A stretch of 64,000 nucleotides of DNA from Tomocerus qinae (taxonomy: Eukaryota > Arthropoda > Collembola > Entomobryomorpha > Tomoceridae): NCBI GenBank assembly GCA_020055645.1, contig CM034548.1, positions 43,020,296 through 43,084,295 of the forward strand, in the 5' to 3' direction. This document shows positions 38,846 to 51,400 of this stretch, piece after piece. Both the position numbers and the translations under genes were made by a program. The notes beneath the pieces are model-generated. The model saw nothing but the letters and a program-made list of their open reading frames with translations. It had not been told where the DNA came from and made no database searches. How positions within the stretch are numbered: position 1 is the stretch's first letter; each line of letters begins with the position of its first letter.

Positions 38846-39462
38846 CAGTGTACAAAATACCGTTTACCACTTACCAGTGGTAAGTGGTTTTTAATGGTAT
38901 TTAACGTTAAATACCACCAGCTAAAAACTAGTGGTAAGTGGTATAAATTGGTAAAAATGGTAAAAAATAGTTTCATTTAAATTTCGTGTTTAAATTTTGA
39001 ATAAAATTGGGTGCCAAAGCATGAAACAGCTTAGCAGCTGATGATTGTTGTCACAAATTGAAAAATGTCCATTCAATCAGAGTTGGATTCAATCGATGGG
39101 GACACTAATCGCCCTTATTTGCCGATTGAGAAAGTAATTGCAATTAAATTGGCGCATCCATATCAATTTTAAATTGGCGATACCAAATGAAATCTTGGTT
39201 TTAGTAACATTTATTTTATAACTTTCGGTGAACAACCAAATGAATAGGATTACTTTGATTAACTAAAGGGCTAATTGGAAATATTTCATAGAAAATAAAG
39301 TTTTAAAACCTATATTTTAGTAAGTCTTGTTTATCTATACTAATCTGTCTAATAAATCGCTGAAATTTACCATTTTTACCATTAAATGCATTTTTACCAT
39401 TAAGTGCATTTTTACCACTGTGATGGTAAAAAAGCCTAAAAAGTGGTAAATTTTGTACACTG
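38846..39462. mobile_element. hAT-type MITE, copy 2 (617 bp)
   Basis: Same element as 2577-3163: CAGTGTACAAAATACC start, AAATTTTGTACACTG end, and the same nested palindromes at the left. It is flanked by the exact 8-bp duplication ACAATACA (38838-38845 and 39463-39470), different from that of copy 1, so the two are independent insertions. It is longer than copy 1 through small internal insertions, for example an extra TGGTAAAAA unit after the palindromes. The 60-codon open frame over its left end is not a gene. Confidence 0.88.
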
Positions 39463-40110
39463 ACAATACACTGCAGGAACACTCAACATTTTGTCTTCCC
39501 ATTTCTCGTCCCTGAATCAGTGAAATCGGCTTATCTCATTACTTAAAACGTAATTTTTCAAGCTAATAGTGGCTTAATTTCCGTACACAAAAATTTTTTG
39601 TTATTTTCCTATCCGATGAGAGTATCTGGTGTCTCATTTTAGTTTGAAGGGCAATCGTGTGTGAATGCGTGTTTTGGTGTAGTAAGTAGTAGCTGTAATA
39701 ATTAGTAATGGTATTATAAGGATCTACTTTTCTGTAAGTCAACAACGTCTAATAAATAAATTAATGAGTTTTTGAGTACGACCCATGAATAAATAATATT
39801 ACATTTATGTTACCTATATACGATACCGATTTTAATTTAACTGAGGAAATTACATGTAGACATGTACAAATTACTAACGAATCCGCTAAAGAATAAAGCC
39901 CATGCTGCTGTAATGTAAAGACGTCTATCTTAGTCGTCACTAAAATAGTGAATTTTAAAAACAATTGTTGGATGTTGTGACATGATTACTTGACTGAATG
40001 TTAACACGATTTACTAAGCAAGAAATGCCATTCTCATTTGTCGTTTCTAATTCTAACTCCACTCCATTCTAATTCTAGTTTTAATAAAATTAAACCAAAC
40101 CCAGATAGCC

Positions 40111-40300
40111 CATAGGCGGACGGAGAAGGGGGGGTTTCTATAGGACTAGACCCCACCCGAAATTCAAAAAAAGCAATTTTTTTTAAAATACCAAAAATTT
40201 TCACCCATCGCGAGATTATATATTGCTTTTAATTCTTGGATCTCTCCCGAAAACAATTTCTCCGTCCCCCTTGCACCAGCTAGTGCAGTGCTATTTAAAA
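40111..40300. mobile_element. Transposon remnant with GC-rich ends
   Basis: CATAGGCGGACGGAGAAGGG with a G-run, then ACCCCACCCGAAATTC, and further on TTTCTCCGTCCCCCTTGCAC. The CGGACGGAGAA / TTCTCCGTCC pair is inverted. This resembles the ends of hAT-group elements such as the one at 35054 (shared AGGCGG). The boundaries are unclear. Confidence 0.4.
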
Positions 40301-40963
40301 CTGTAGGCCTTCTATCTGTAAATCTAAGAACTGAAATCTTATAAAACATATCAATTATTTATGTATGTCACATTGTCTAAAAATGTATATTCCAATTTTT
40401 TTGTCCTTCCTGTTTGGATTATTTGAATGGGCAAACATGAATACAAATATAGAATAAATAAAATGTCTCTAAATTATTGATGAATACCACAGAGCTGTGA
40501 TAACTGGTTGTGGTGGGCTACGGACATCAATAACCTTCCCAACTTAATTTTGTTATTGACAGTAATTTACAGTGTACCGCGTTTCACCTAGGGTTCTACT
40601 TTTGTAGTTGAGGACTAAGCCTATGTTTAACCTCCCACTAACTAATCTCAAATTTGTAGAACCAGTGCAGTGTAGTGAGTTGTAAATCCGTCATTTGGCT
40701 AGAGGGAATGGTAAAGAAACAGTCGTAGTACTATATAACAAACAAATTAGCGTGGTTCCTGTTTTTAAATGAAATGGAACTCAATTATTTTATGTCGATA
40801 AGGAAATAAGCCGATTCCAGCAACTTAGAACCTTAAGGTGAAAACTATGATATTGAGTAAAGAGGAATACAAGGCAACCACATCAATCTAACCTCTCAGT
40901 ATTTTAGACGTTTATGAAACTAACAGTTAAGTAAACATCCTACACATGATTGTCCGAAATAAT

Positions 40964-41043
40964 TCATTTCCAATCACTTGGAAACCATTTCCAAATGCTT
41001 GGAAATCATTTTCAAACACTTGAAAACCATTTCCAAACACTTC
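40964..41043 (-). repeat. 21-bp palindromic repeat array, left arm (about 4 units)
   Basis: Four degenerate copies of CCATTTCCAAACACTTGGAAA, the reverse complement of the unit in the 42328-43002 array, immediately left of the 130-bp satellite. Together they form oppositely oriented flanks. Confidence 0.85.
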
Positions 41044-41044
41044 T

Positions 41045-42006
41045 ATTAAACCTCACCTTTCGCGCACCATAGCAGCGCATTGGCCGCGCAAAAGTCAAGT
41101 TTCGCAGATTAAACCCAAACTTGGTGATTTGGGGTAATTTAATGCGCTGATTACGGATAAAATACTCAAATTCGAATAAACCCCACCTTTCGCGCACCAT
41201 AGCAGCGCATTGGCCGCGCAAAAGTCAAGTTTCACAGATTAAACCCAAACTTGGTGATTTGGGGTAATTAATTGCGCTGATTACGGATAAAATACTCAAA
41301 TAACAGTTAACTTTAGCTTTCGCGCTCTATAGCAGCGCAATGTTAGCGCAAAAGTCAAGTTTGTCAGATTCAATCTAAATTTTGGATTTTGGGGTAATTA
41401 AATGCGCTGATTACGGATAAAATACTAAAATAAGAGTTAACTTTAGCTTTCGCGCTATAAAGCAGCGCAATGTTAGCGCAAAAGTCAAGTTTGTCAGATT
41501 CAATCTAAATTTTGGATTTTGGGGTAATTAAATGCGCTGATTACGGATAAAATACTAAAATAAGAGTTAACTTTAGCTTTCGCGCTCTATAGCAGCGCAA
41601 TGTTAGCGCAAAAGTCAAGTTTCACAGATTAAACCCAAACTTGGTGATTTGGGGTAATTAATTGCGCTGATTACGGATAAAATACTCAAATAACAGTTAA
41701 CTTTAGCTTTCGCGCTCTATAGCAGCGCAATGTTAGCGCAAAAGTCAAGTTTGTCAGATTCAATCTAAATTTTGGATTTTGGGGTAATTAAATGCGCTGA
41801 TTACGGATAAAATACTAAAATAAGAGTTAACTTTAGTTTTCGCGCTATAAAGCAGCGCAATGTTAGCGCAAAAGTCAAGTTCCTCAGATTCAATCTAAAT
41901 TTTGGATTTTGGGGTAATTAAATGCGCTGATTACGGATAAAATACTCAAATAACAGTTAACTTTAGCTTTCGAGCTCTATAGCAGCGCAATGTTGGCACA
42001 AAAGTC
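41045..42006 (+). repeat. 130-bp satellite array (about 7.4 units)
   Basis: AGCAGCGCA recurs at exactly 130-bp steps: 41071, 41201, 41331, 41461, 41591, 41721, 41851 and 41981. Each unit contains TTTCGCGCTCTATAGCAGCG, GCGCAAAAGTCAAGTT, GATTTTGGGGTAATTAAATG and CGCTGATTACGGATAAAATA. Two or three sequence types alternate (for example CACAGATTAAACCCAAAC versus GTCAGATTCAATCTAAAT), indicating exchange between units. The units are richer in CpG than their surroundings. The core GGGGTAATTAAATGCGCTGA also occurs, with two changes, in the 133-bp satellite at 6868-9963. Confidence 0.95.
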
Positions 42007-42120
42007 GTTTGTTGGGCCATCTATCAACACAAATCACACATTTGCATATTAGACCAATTCGTTCTCCAAAAATGTCAAAAATTAACTTGGTAAAATGCAT
42101 CAATACACCTTGTATGACAT

Positions 42121-42290
42121 TAATAAGCATCTACACACTTCAAGCAAAACGATTATGATGTAATATATTCAAAAATTTGAATTGGTACAAGGCCAAAGGT
42201 CAATTTTTAAAAGTTGTTGTTTCTGTGACCTGTTAATCAGCATCTACTTACTACGAACGGAATGATTATGATGTAATATGTGACATTTGA
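42121..42290. repeat. Degenerate 113-bp-offset direct repeat
   Basis: TAATAAGCATCTACACAC...GATTATGATGTAATAT at 42121 recurs as TAATCAGCATCTACTTAC...GATTATGATGTAATAT at 42234. It lies between the 130-bp satellite and the 21-bp array and may be the remains of a third tandem family within the composite element. Confidence 0.6.
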
Positions 42291-42327
42291 CTTATTCTAA
42301 TTCTTTTTCCTACAACTTTACGGTTTG

Positions 42328-43002
42328 CAAGTCATTGGAAATGGTTTGCAAGTCATTGGAAATGGTTTCCAAGTCATTGGAAATGGTTTGCAAGTCATTG
42401 GAAATGGTTTCCAAGTGTTAGGAAATGGTTTCCAAGTGTTAGGAAATGGTTTCCAAGTGTTAGGAAATGGTTTCCAAGTGTTTGGAAATGGTTTCCAAGT
42501 GTTAGGAAATGGTTTCCAAGTGTTTGGAAATGGTTTCCAAGTGTTTGGAAATGGTTTCCAAGTGTTTGGAAATGGTTTCCAAGTGTTTGGAAATGGTTTC
42601 CAAGTGTTTGGAAATGGTTTCCAAGTGTTTGGAAATGGTTTCCAAGTGTTTGGAAATGGTTTCCAAGTGTTTGGAAATGGTTTCCAAGTGTTTGGAAATG
42701 GTTTCCAAGTGTTTGGAAATGGTTTCCAAGTGTTAGGAAATGGTTTCCAAGTGTTAGGAAATGGTTTCCAAGTGTTAGGAAATGGTTTGCAAGTCATTGG
42801 AAATGGTTTGCAAGTCATTGGAAATGGTTTCCAAGTCATTGGAAATGGTTTCCAAGTGTTTGGAAATGGTTTCCAAGTGTTTGGAAATGGTTTCCAAGTG
42901 TTTGGAAATGGTTTCCAAGTGTTTGGAAATGGTTTCCAAGTGTTTGGAAATGGTTTCCAAGTGTTTGGAAATGGTTTCCAAGTGTTTGGAAAAGATTTCT
43001 AA
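42328..43002 (+). repeat. 21-bp palindromic repeat array, right arm (32 units)
   Basis: About 32 units of TTTCCAAGTGTTTGGAAATGG. Each unit contains the inverted pair TTTCCAA/TTGGAAA, and the junction TTGGAAATGGTTTCCAA is also palindromic, so hairpins can form throughout. Core variants fall in blocks: GTCATT x4, GTGTTA x3, GTGTTT, GTGTTA, GTGTTT x10, GTGTTA x3, GTCATT x3, GTGTTT x7. Because 21 is divisible by three, long open frames appear on both strands (for example repeated QVFGNGF); these are artefacts, with no gene support. Confidence 0.96.
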
Positions 43003-46000
43003 GCTGCATACGTTTCGTATTGGAAGGTGTAAGAAAGATTGTACTAATTTTCACAAAAGTTTGACTACTCGGATGTTTCACAATGTTGGGATTCGGCTAC
43101 TTAAAGAGTTTATTTTTATTTTAATTTATGAAGGCATAAAATAACTGTCTTACTTTTAATGAATTTTTAAAAATAGTAGGAATGGGTTTAAAATTTTGAG
43201 TTTTTTTTTATTTTGTAGAGAATTTTCTGCTTTATTTTATTAAATGGAAAACCAAATTTATCAGTCATCACCTGAAAGCTTAAATTTGCTGGAATCGACA
43301 CATATGTATACCATTGAACTAAAGCATAAAGCAAAAGGCCTTTGAAGTCATAGACATAAACATTAATCAAATGAAATTCATTCATTTCGTGTCGATAAGG
43401 TAATTATGTAACATTGGACTAAAGCATGGCAAAATACCTTTTGAAGTCATAGATATAAAGCATCAAAAGCATCTTACTATTATTCGCTAATTCGCTACCA
43501 GTTACATGTCACTAATTTTCTCAAAAATAAATAGCTTTCAATATTGAGAAGTCGTGAAATATATTAATAGCGCATGCCTGTTCACAGGAATTTTGAGTTT
43601 TGAACTATTTAAATAGATTGTATGTATCCCCTGATTGGAGATGTGGGTGAAATACTGAAAGGCGGAGTAACTTGGATTCTGTGCGTCGTAGAATGTCGTG
43701 TAGCTCTTTCTAAATCTGATAAGTTCTGTGACTGGTATTCATGAGAAATACCTTTATTAAACTATTATGTGCTTTTCAAAGCTATACAATGAATTTTCAA
43801 AATTTTTCTCATCCCGTAACATTGAAATGTAAAAGGATTTTCTTAGTAACATACTATATGCCACCCACGTATTCTGGAACATTCTTTACGGTTTGACGAA
43901 AATGTAACTCTTCTTTCTCATATGGCGAAATAGAAATATTCGTTGACATATGTATATAATTAGCATAATAGAAAAAGAATTTTATGAATAATAAGAAGGT
44001 AGGAGAAATATTATATATTATAGGATTGCATCTTCAAGGTTAGAAAATGGAATGGGCACTGTGATTTACCTTCGTAGGATAAAAGTATGAATGCCATTGA
44101 TAACATTTGGGGAAAAGTCTTGGTATTTGGAAAATTTAGTAATTTTTACTAAATATTCTCCTATATGATATGAAATGCATTTTCTGGTGATGCAACGTAT
44201 TCTTTTGCTAAGCCGCTGCAAAGGAACATTTTTCCTTTTTTCACAAAGCAGAATTTTGTCTGTAAATGAAGGAATATTTGCAGCTCATTTTACAGAACTG
44301 AGTGAACACTATTGCTATAAATAAGCATCAAACAAAATATAAAATATTTTTGCTGGTTGCAACTTTATCGTTGTTGGCAGTGATTAAAATAGATATTTGT
44401 TACATAGACTATATTACATTTTTCTCCATTGGGATGACGAATACCAAAGCACAAAGATGAGAGAAATTTTGTTCTATTGAGGAGAGAAGAAAGAAAGTCT
44501 CGGGAATGTGATCTGATACGAATGAAGGTTTACAATCTTCCATGTTATCCTATGGCGCCTTTATTCTTGCCTGGAGTCTAGTGAATTGCGAAACCATGTT
44601 CTGTAAGATCTAATAAATGGTACCTTAATGGAGCATCGTTGTAAGGCAAAAAATTACTTTAATTATCCATTTTCTACTATTCTAAGTCTGTGATCATGGG
44701 CTGCGTGAAATTGATTTGAGTTAGTTCAGTGTGGTAAATAGTAAAGCATTGCTTTTGATCATCCCACTCTGCTTTTAGATAACGTAAGCGCTTATTGAGA
44801 ATCTACAGGTGTACCTTGGCCAAAAATCAAGCCATTTCAATGCGCCATTTGTGAAGATCACTTAACAACATATTATATAAATGCATGGATGTGAGCGAAT
44901 CAGAAATGTAAAACGTTTTTACTTTTACGAAAGACGATGTAAATGTTTGCAGCGTTTGACAACAGCTTGTTGTGTTCAAGAGTAAATTACAGGCCTTAGC
45001 AAATCTATGGATAACTATTTTTCTATTCAAGCATTCTTCTATTATTCAATCATTATTCTATTCAAAAATATGTTTACCAGTGCTAACGTTTTTACGACTT
45101 AGTTTAACCTTTTCGTCAAGTACGAAATGTCATTGGAGTTTCCGAGCATTCTGTGGTATTTGTAGCTCTTCTAGAACTTTCTATCTAGTATTATAAATGA
45201 TGGACAATTATCAAGTCGAGCACAAATGATTTATGGCGCACTAAAAAGTGGCATATACAATGGCCTGCAACACTTCGCAAACTCCGATTTCATTACTAGG
45301 AATTGTAAAATTGCAAAATTCCATTTCCAAATGCCGAGATCGTACATTGTGCGATAGCAAAGAGTCGTTATTTCAATATGCGGGAATAAATGTTTTAGAT
45401 CTTCTATTGTTATAGCAAACGATTTCTGGCCATATTAGTGATCATAATGAATACCAAAACAATGTGATTAATTTTTGTTTATTACAATATTTGTTTGATG
45501 TCAACAAGTAAGAAGTTTCATATACTACGTTTCATTAAATGGCAGTTTCCGCCTGAATGGCTGTGAGGGAGGTCTAATTGGCTCAACAAAAGAAGGTTGG
45601 AATGACTTTGTGAAATTTATGTCGGAGATAGCTTCCGCCTATTACTAATTTCCGTCCGGAACATGATAGTAAATATATGCTTTATAAGCAAAGTCCATCG
45701 ATGCGACTTGCTTATAGTAATAGGTCCCAGCGTACCTATCAATGCATGTTGTTCTCACAATGCCCATATTGAATCTAATATAATACTATTACTTGTATTC
45801 GTCTTTAATGCAATCTTTGAATGAGATTGTTCGATATATAGAAAAGCTTTTTTGCTGTCACTTTTGTTCATCTAAAAATTAGTTGATGAATGTACTGTGG
45901 TTGGGTCTAGTTTATCCAGTCCTTTCAATTAATTGGAAGTAAAGAAAACGAATCTAATTTGCTTGAATCGAGAAGAGAGATTAGACCAGGGAAGGAAAAC

Positions 46001-48150
46001 CTCTTAAATTATGTAGGTGGACTCTTGCTGCGTGTTCATTTCACTCTATTGTACTAGACCTTAATCTGACCACCATCCATTCCATGTTCATTGTTCATGA
46101 ATGCTAACAACGTGAAATTACCTGGTAAGGCAATTTTACCTTACAAGCTAAAATACACTAAACGATAATTGACTTTTTCGACAGATACATAAAAATTATT
46201 ATCTGTCTCAGTTTCACAATCAGTTTCCTAACACAATTGTTTGCCAGGAACAGTTAATTTTCTTATTAAGTAAGAAAAGGAAGTTTCATAATTGGTAAAT
46301 ATTTTCTATTTCGTAATATTATAGCTACACAATTTAATTGGGAAGAAAATCTTATCCAGTCACTTATGAGGTAATATTTTGCCTGAAGTGAATAGATGAG
46401 TATGCTAAAGAAAAAATATTTTATTGCAATTTGTTGAAGATGTTCATCCGTTTTAGTTTTGTGAATTCCCTGAGCGTGTGTAATTTCCTTTCTTAATATA
46501 GGTACGTACAATACTTCCAAAATTCATAACTGAACTTGACGGAAGGCAAGATATTTACAAAAAATAACATTTTTGCCAGATAGCGTTTCTAAGTCCACTT
46601 GTAGAAATTTTAGCAACAAGGAGATTGCTCTTGGGAAATGTGAAAACCGGTTATTGTAAGATTTTCGGAAATAAGTGGTTTGTTTTCTAGCGTAAACAAT
46701 ATTGGATGGTATTTATATCTCAATGCATTATTTTAGAAGGACATAGCTATACAGAGACTCCATAAGACTTAATACAATGAGTGCATGAACCCCTGAAAAC
46801 CCTTTTTACCAAACAGTTCCCCGAACAAATCCGTTTTGGAAGAGTTCTGAGCAGTGTCCTATCTGACAGGAAGGACGTTCTGTCGTGTTCAATTAGTTTT
46901 GCAATAAGCGAGTTGGGAAAACTTGGACTGATTCCGTTTAGAAGCTATGTGTACAATAGTAGTAGTCAAAGAATGCTTTGGAAGTGATGCAACACAGGAT
47001 TTGTGTAGGAGAATAACGTTTCAACGAAGATAATAGAACAATTATGTGAAGTTAACCTGTTGTTTTCCTAAGGAGAATTCAATAACTTGCCCCTTAATAT
47101 TTCATTTTCCGCATCATATAAAAATGCTCGATGTAAACTCTATTCTTAGAGTATTCGACTTTTTGCGTGCTTGATTATTAATGACAAAATTGCAAGGAGT
47201 AATTTAATAAGGAAACAAAGCACAAAGTCTGGGCATTGGAAACTCAATCTTAGGCACCTATTTGGAAATGTGCGTGTTGAACATGGCATGGTTCTTGTAC
47301 TTGAGATAGATTTATTACTACAATTAATAGTTCCAACATACCTCCTTTACTTTCATAATTGTGTCTCTCTACTAGAACAAAGGAATGGACTGAGTAAGTA
47401 GGAGACCTGCTTCTTCAGAAAAATCAGGTCTTCATTCTAGGTTACTATCAATCCACTCATTTCTTTTACTAGTACTACCATGTTCTCAGAAATGGGTGAG
47501 TGATATGACATGACAGAAGACAGATACATTCTTCTAGATAGTAAAATGAATTGCAAGGTAGTTGTCAAAATTTTTTGTACTTACCAACGATATTGATTCA
47601 AAGCGATGTGAGGTTGAAGTTTATGAGGATGCAGCTGAAAAAATAGAAGTTTCTTTGACAAACGCACTAAAGTTAACTACACATGAAGAATTGCAGCAGA
47701 AAAGAGTGAAACTGAGTCTTGTCAGCTCGACTATGAGTCGTAAGAGTGAGAAAAATGAAGCTTAAATTGATTTTCTTTATACGGTTAGAAAAACATGGGA
47801 CAATTCTCCTGAAACGTTTTTAGGAATCCAAAGAATGCTCAAAAATTTCTTTGTTTAAACGAATATTAGGTTGGTACTTAGGCTAGTCTGACACTGACAG
47901 ATGTTTTGTCCAAGTTGTAACTTGTCTAGTTTACTTTGCAACCTGTACTTGTGTTTATTTACGGATGAAATGAGGCAAAGTGAGATTTCCTATATCTAAC
48001 TTATCACACAACGTACTCGGGATGTGCACTGTTCAAAAATACAGTTTTGTAGAGTTAAACCACGGAAATTTCTTTTTGTGACTATTTTTTAAAGTGAAAT
48101 TGTAGAGTAATAATGATTTTCACAAAAAGGTTAGCAGACAGAGACTTTTG
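43003..48150. other. Non-coding; no gene seen
   Basis: AT-rich, with only short open frames. One at 47562-47765 (+, from TTG) encodes a charged peptide (KRCEVEVYEDAAEKIEV) that looks more protein-like than its neighbours, but no clear acceptor or family was found. Confidence 0.4.
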
Positions 48151-48422
48151 ACGGTGAGAACAGAAGTGTTAGTGGAGTACGAAGTACGCTTTTCCGGTGC
48201 TGCTTCTCCAAACGTTGGTTTATCTGTGACAGCAGACAGTCGACGCAGGATACTTTTGTGCTGGTGCTCTTTCCTTTTCCTGTTTCACGACGACCCGGGT
48301 TTCTTTCACGTACTTTCTTCGGCTAACTCACGCTGGTGTTGAAGAGCTGCGATGCGAAATGATAGCACTGTTGGGATATTCGGATGCATACAACACGGAC
48401 ATAGTATACCATCTCCATCGCC
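48151..48422. promoter_or_regulatory. CpG-dense patch; possible promoter or first exon
   Basis: About 18 CpG dinucleotides in roughly 270 bp, against very few in the surrounding AT-rich DNA. Features include GACGACCCGGG, several CACG and TTTCACGTACTTTC. Short open frames exist on both strands but lack splice or domain support. It could be a promoter-proximal region, a decayed exon or a transposon fragment. I see no TATA box. Confidence 0.25.
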
Positions 48423-51400
48423 TTTCCTACCACTCTTTCTCCTCCAGTTAGTACAATATTACACATTCGGCAGCCCATAATATCTGTTTTACTTAGATTG
48501 AGATTCTGCTTACCAAAAAGCACTATACTTGCTCATGCTCAATGCTAAAATCTTCTCTCCGCTATTCAACGCTGTATTAAATCATTAAAATGTACTTACA
48601 ACATAATTAAGAATTTAAGCTGAACACTGGAAGCCCACTGGAGAGGTGAGCAAGGAAAAGAGGTGAGAATTTCAATATTAATGGGATAATGATTTTCCTC
48701 AACATTTCTCGGGTCATAAAAGTTGTTAATATCTGCTACTAAGTAACAAAAATGCATATACTTAGTAACAAGTCAGATAGAGAAACATTATTTCAACACT
48801 TACAAAAAATACATCTGTATTTTCTGCATTGCTAAAATCCTTCGCTGAATATTAAAATAGAAATCAGTCTCGCTTTTCACTCTCTACATTTAATGGAGTT
48901 CATTAATTGTCAGTATCGCATGCCAGTAAATTTGAGTTTCATACGTTTACACCACATCTGAGGTGTAGTAATTTGACAATTGCAAATTAGATTTACCAAA
49001 ACCTGAAAAATAATTACACACAATCACACAAACCTTCAAGGCTTGTCCTTGCATCACACTCAACGGATTCTCTTCATTTAAAGCATATTCCCTGCAATGC
49101 TTGCAATTTAGGTGTTCTTACATTCGTTAAGAACATACTACATGCAAGTAGATTTACTGATTAAATTGTCCACTGCACAGTTGGCTGTCTGTCACCCATT
49201 TTGAATGTGATTAGGATGCTATCTAAAATTAATACACGTCACGTCAAAACCATTACATGAGCAAAGTATTGTGTCTAGAGACAGCAGTTTTCTCCAAGGT
49301 CACTCAGTCTCAAAATTTACTTTCTGTAGAGTTGGTAGGGGAAATAAATAAAAAATAGACAATTCATGTCTTTCTATTTTGTATGACGACTGAAAAAATA
49401 TTACGCTGACTGCCACTTCCAATGCAGAATTTTATTCTGTCTTTATGACAACGCATGTCGAAAACAGCTCACTCAAAATCGTGTTGTTGATCTGCAAAAT
49501 CCCTATTCTGAAGGCTGCCAAGATTTTACTCCAGCAGTAAACAAGAAAACATTGTTTTGCAACACTTGATATACCACGATTATAGTTGAATCAGCATTAT
49601 AATAGCTAAATGTATAACCATAATATAACTTTAACTATCATTACGGTTAAAAAGTCGAGGTCAGTTTGTACGAATGGTATTTGTATTTTCTGGACGATAC
49701 AATATGGTTGCAACACACGATGATATTATAGCGTGGAAGAATCGAATCCAAGTAAGTGCAATGCGGAAACAAATAATGTTCCAATACGAAATTAAAACTA
49801 GTCAGCTAGTACAATGGAAAAAATGTTGGCATATATTAAAGTAGCGTAAAGGTGATCTGTATAATGTAATCTTTAGAGTCCATTTTACAAAAATAAGTCT
49901 ATTGATAATTGCGTATTTAATATAACTAATCATTTTTTGGTTACAATTAATATTTAAATAATTGCTTATTTATTTAAATTTAAAATGACAAATTTAATAT
50001 TAACTTAAAATCACGTTACTAAAATTTAGAAAAGCAAAAATACAAATGTGAATAATCCATGTCTGATGGGGTTTTTTAATTCCTTCTTTTGTAAATGATT
50101 AATTTGAAACAGTTTTTTCCTAACGTCATTATAACTTCAGCTTTAAAATTAATTAAAAGGGGATAACGTTTAAGAACAACAACAACCGGAGGAAACTTAT
50201 AATTATAAATAGTCACATACATCCCGAGAATACTTTTTAGCAAGTTCATAGTTGTTAATTGTTTGTAGTTCATACTAAAAGGCTTTGTCCATTTCAGATA
50301 CAAGAAACAAAATGTGGCAAAAGTTGCAATCCAAAAACGTGTATGCCAAAACGAGATGCAAATACATTTTGCTAAATCTACTACACATCAGAGTAGCTGC
50401 TGTGGTATAGTACTAAAACTTTTAGCAAGGGTGCATTAGGCATTAAACTGATGAAATCACTAAAAAGAAGAGACAAACTTACGCTGCTATTAGCGCTTAC
50501 ATAATGTGGATTAGACAATATGTGTCGCTTCTAATTATATATTACCCACAATATGTTATTTTGAAAATACGTTGAAACATTGATAGGCAGTACACACTCT
50601 AGTGTGCACTGTTCAAAGGCACTAACAACTGTTATAATTTCTAGAGTACCACAGCGCTAATTACACAGTCAAAATGTTGAAAGTGCATGCTATGAAACGT
50701 TTGGTAGGTGTTTTATATAGATATATCTACAAATATTATATATAATGTCAACCAAACAAGTCCTTTTACATAGAAATGATATTTGGTAAAAGATAGAAGA
50801 GGAGAGGAGTTGGCATTTTCGATTTCTTAGAAGTTAATTATTTGATTTCATTTAAGTGCATTTACTCTTTTTGCATTTTGCTGTCGAATGAAATTAGGGA
50901 TTACGCTACACTCACGCAGCTCAGATAAGCAAAATAATGGTTTGAAAATAATTAAAAACTTCTTTGCTGAGAAACCATTCTGCAGTTTCTAGCTAATTTA
51001 TCCATGTAAATGAACAATTGCTCTGATTTCAGGCTGTAGTATGTTTCTTTTTGTTTTTTTCAACAATGTGTTTTAAAATTGAAAGGTTTTTGAGGATTGA
51101 GTTCTTTTGTGTACAGTACAGCTAAAACTATTTCCAATATTTCTTTAATAGAGTTGTTATTATGTAAATTTCATTTGTTGAGAAAATTAAAGACATGTGG
51201 ATACACATTCTAATTTATTTAATTGAGATCGAATGTATAAACTAAGAGGAAAAAGACAGACAAGATGAGAACAAAAGACAAACATTCAATTCACATTCTT
51301 ATACATACAAAGAATATTACACTCTTGTTTTCCATGGATTATTCTGTCTGGCATGGAAAATCATCAGTAAATGTTTGAACTGTATGCAAAGCAAGCAAGA

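Noticed and set aside
42325-43002. 225-codon open frame encoding repeated QVFGNGF, plus matching frames on the minus strand
   Set aside because: It coincides exactly with the 21-bp tandem array. A period divisible by three keeps all frames either open or closed, and several frames on both strands are open at once.
47562-47765. Charged 67-codon frame as an exon
   Set aside because: The peptide looks plausible, but there is no acceptor with a pyrimidine tract, no ATG at its start and no recognised family, so it is mentioned only within the region note.
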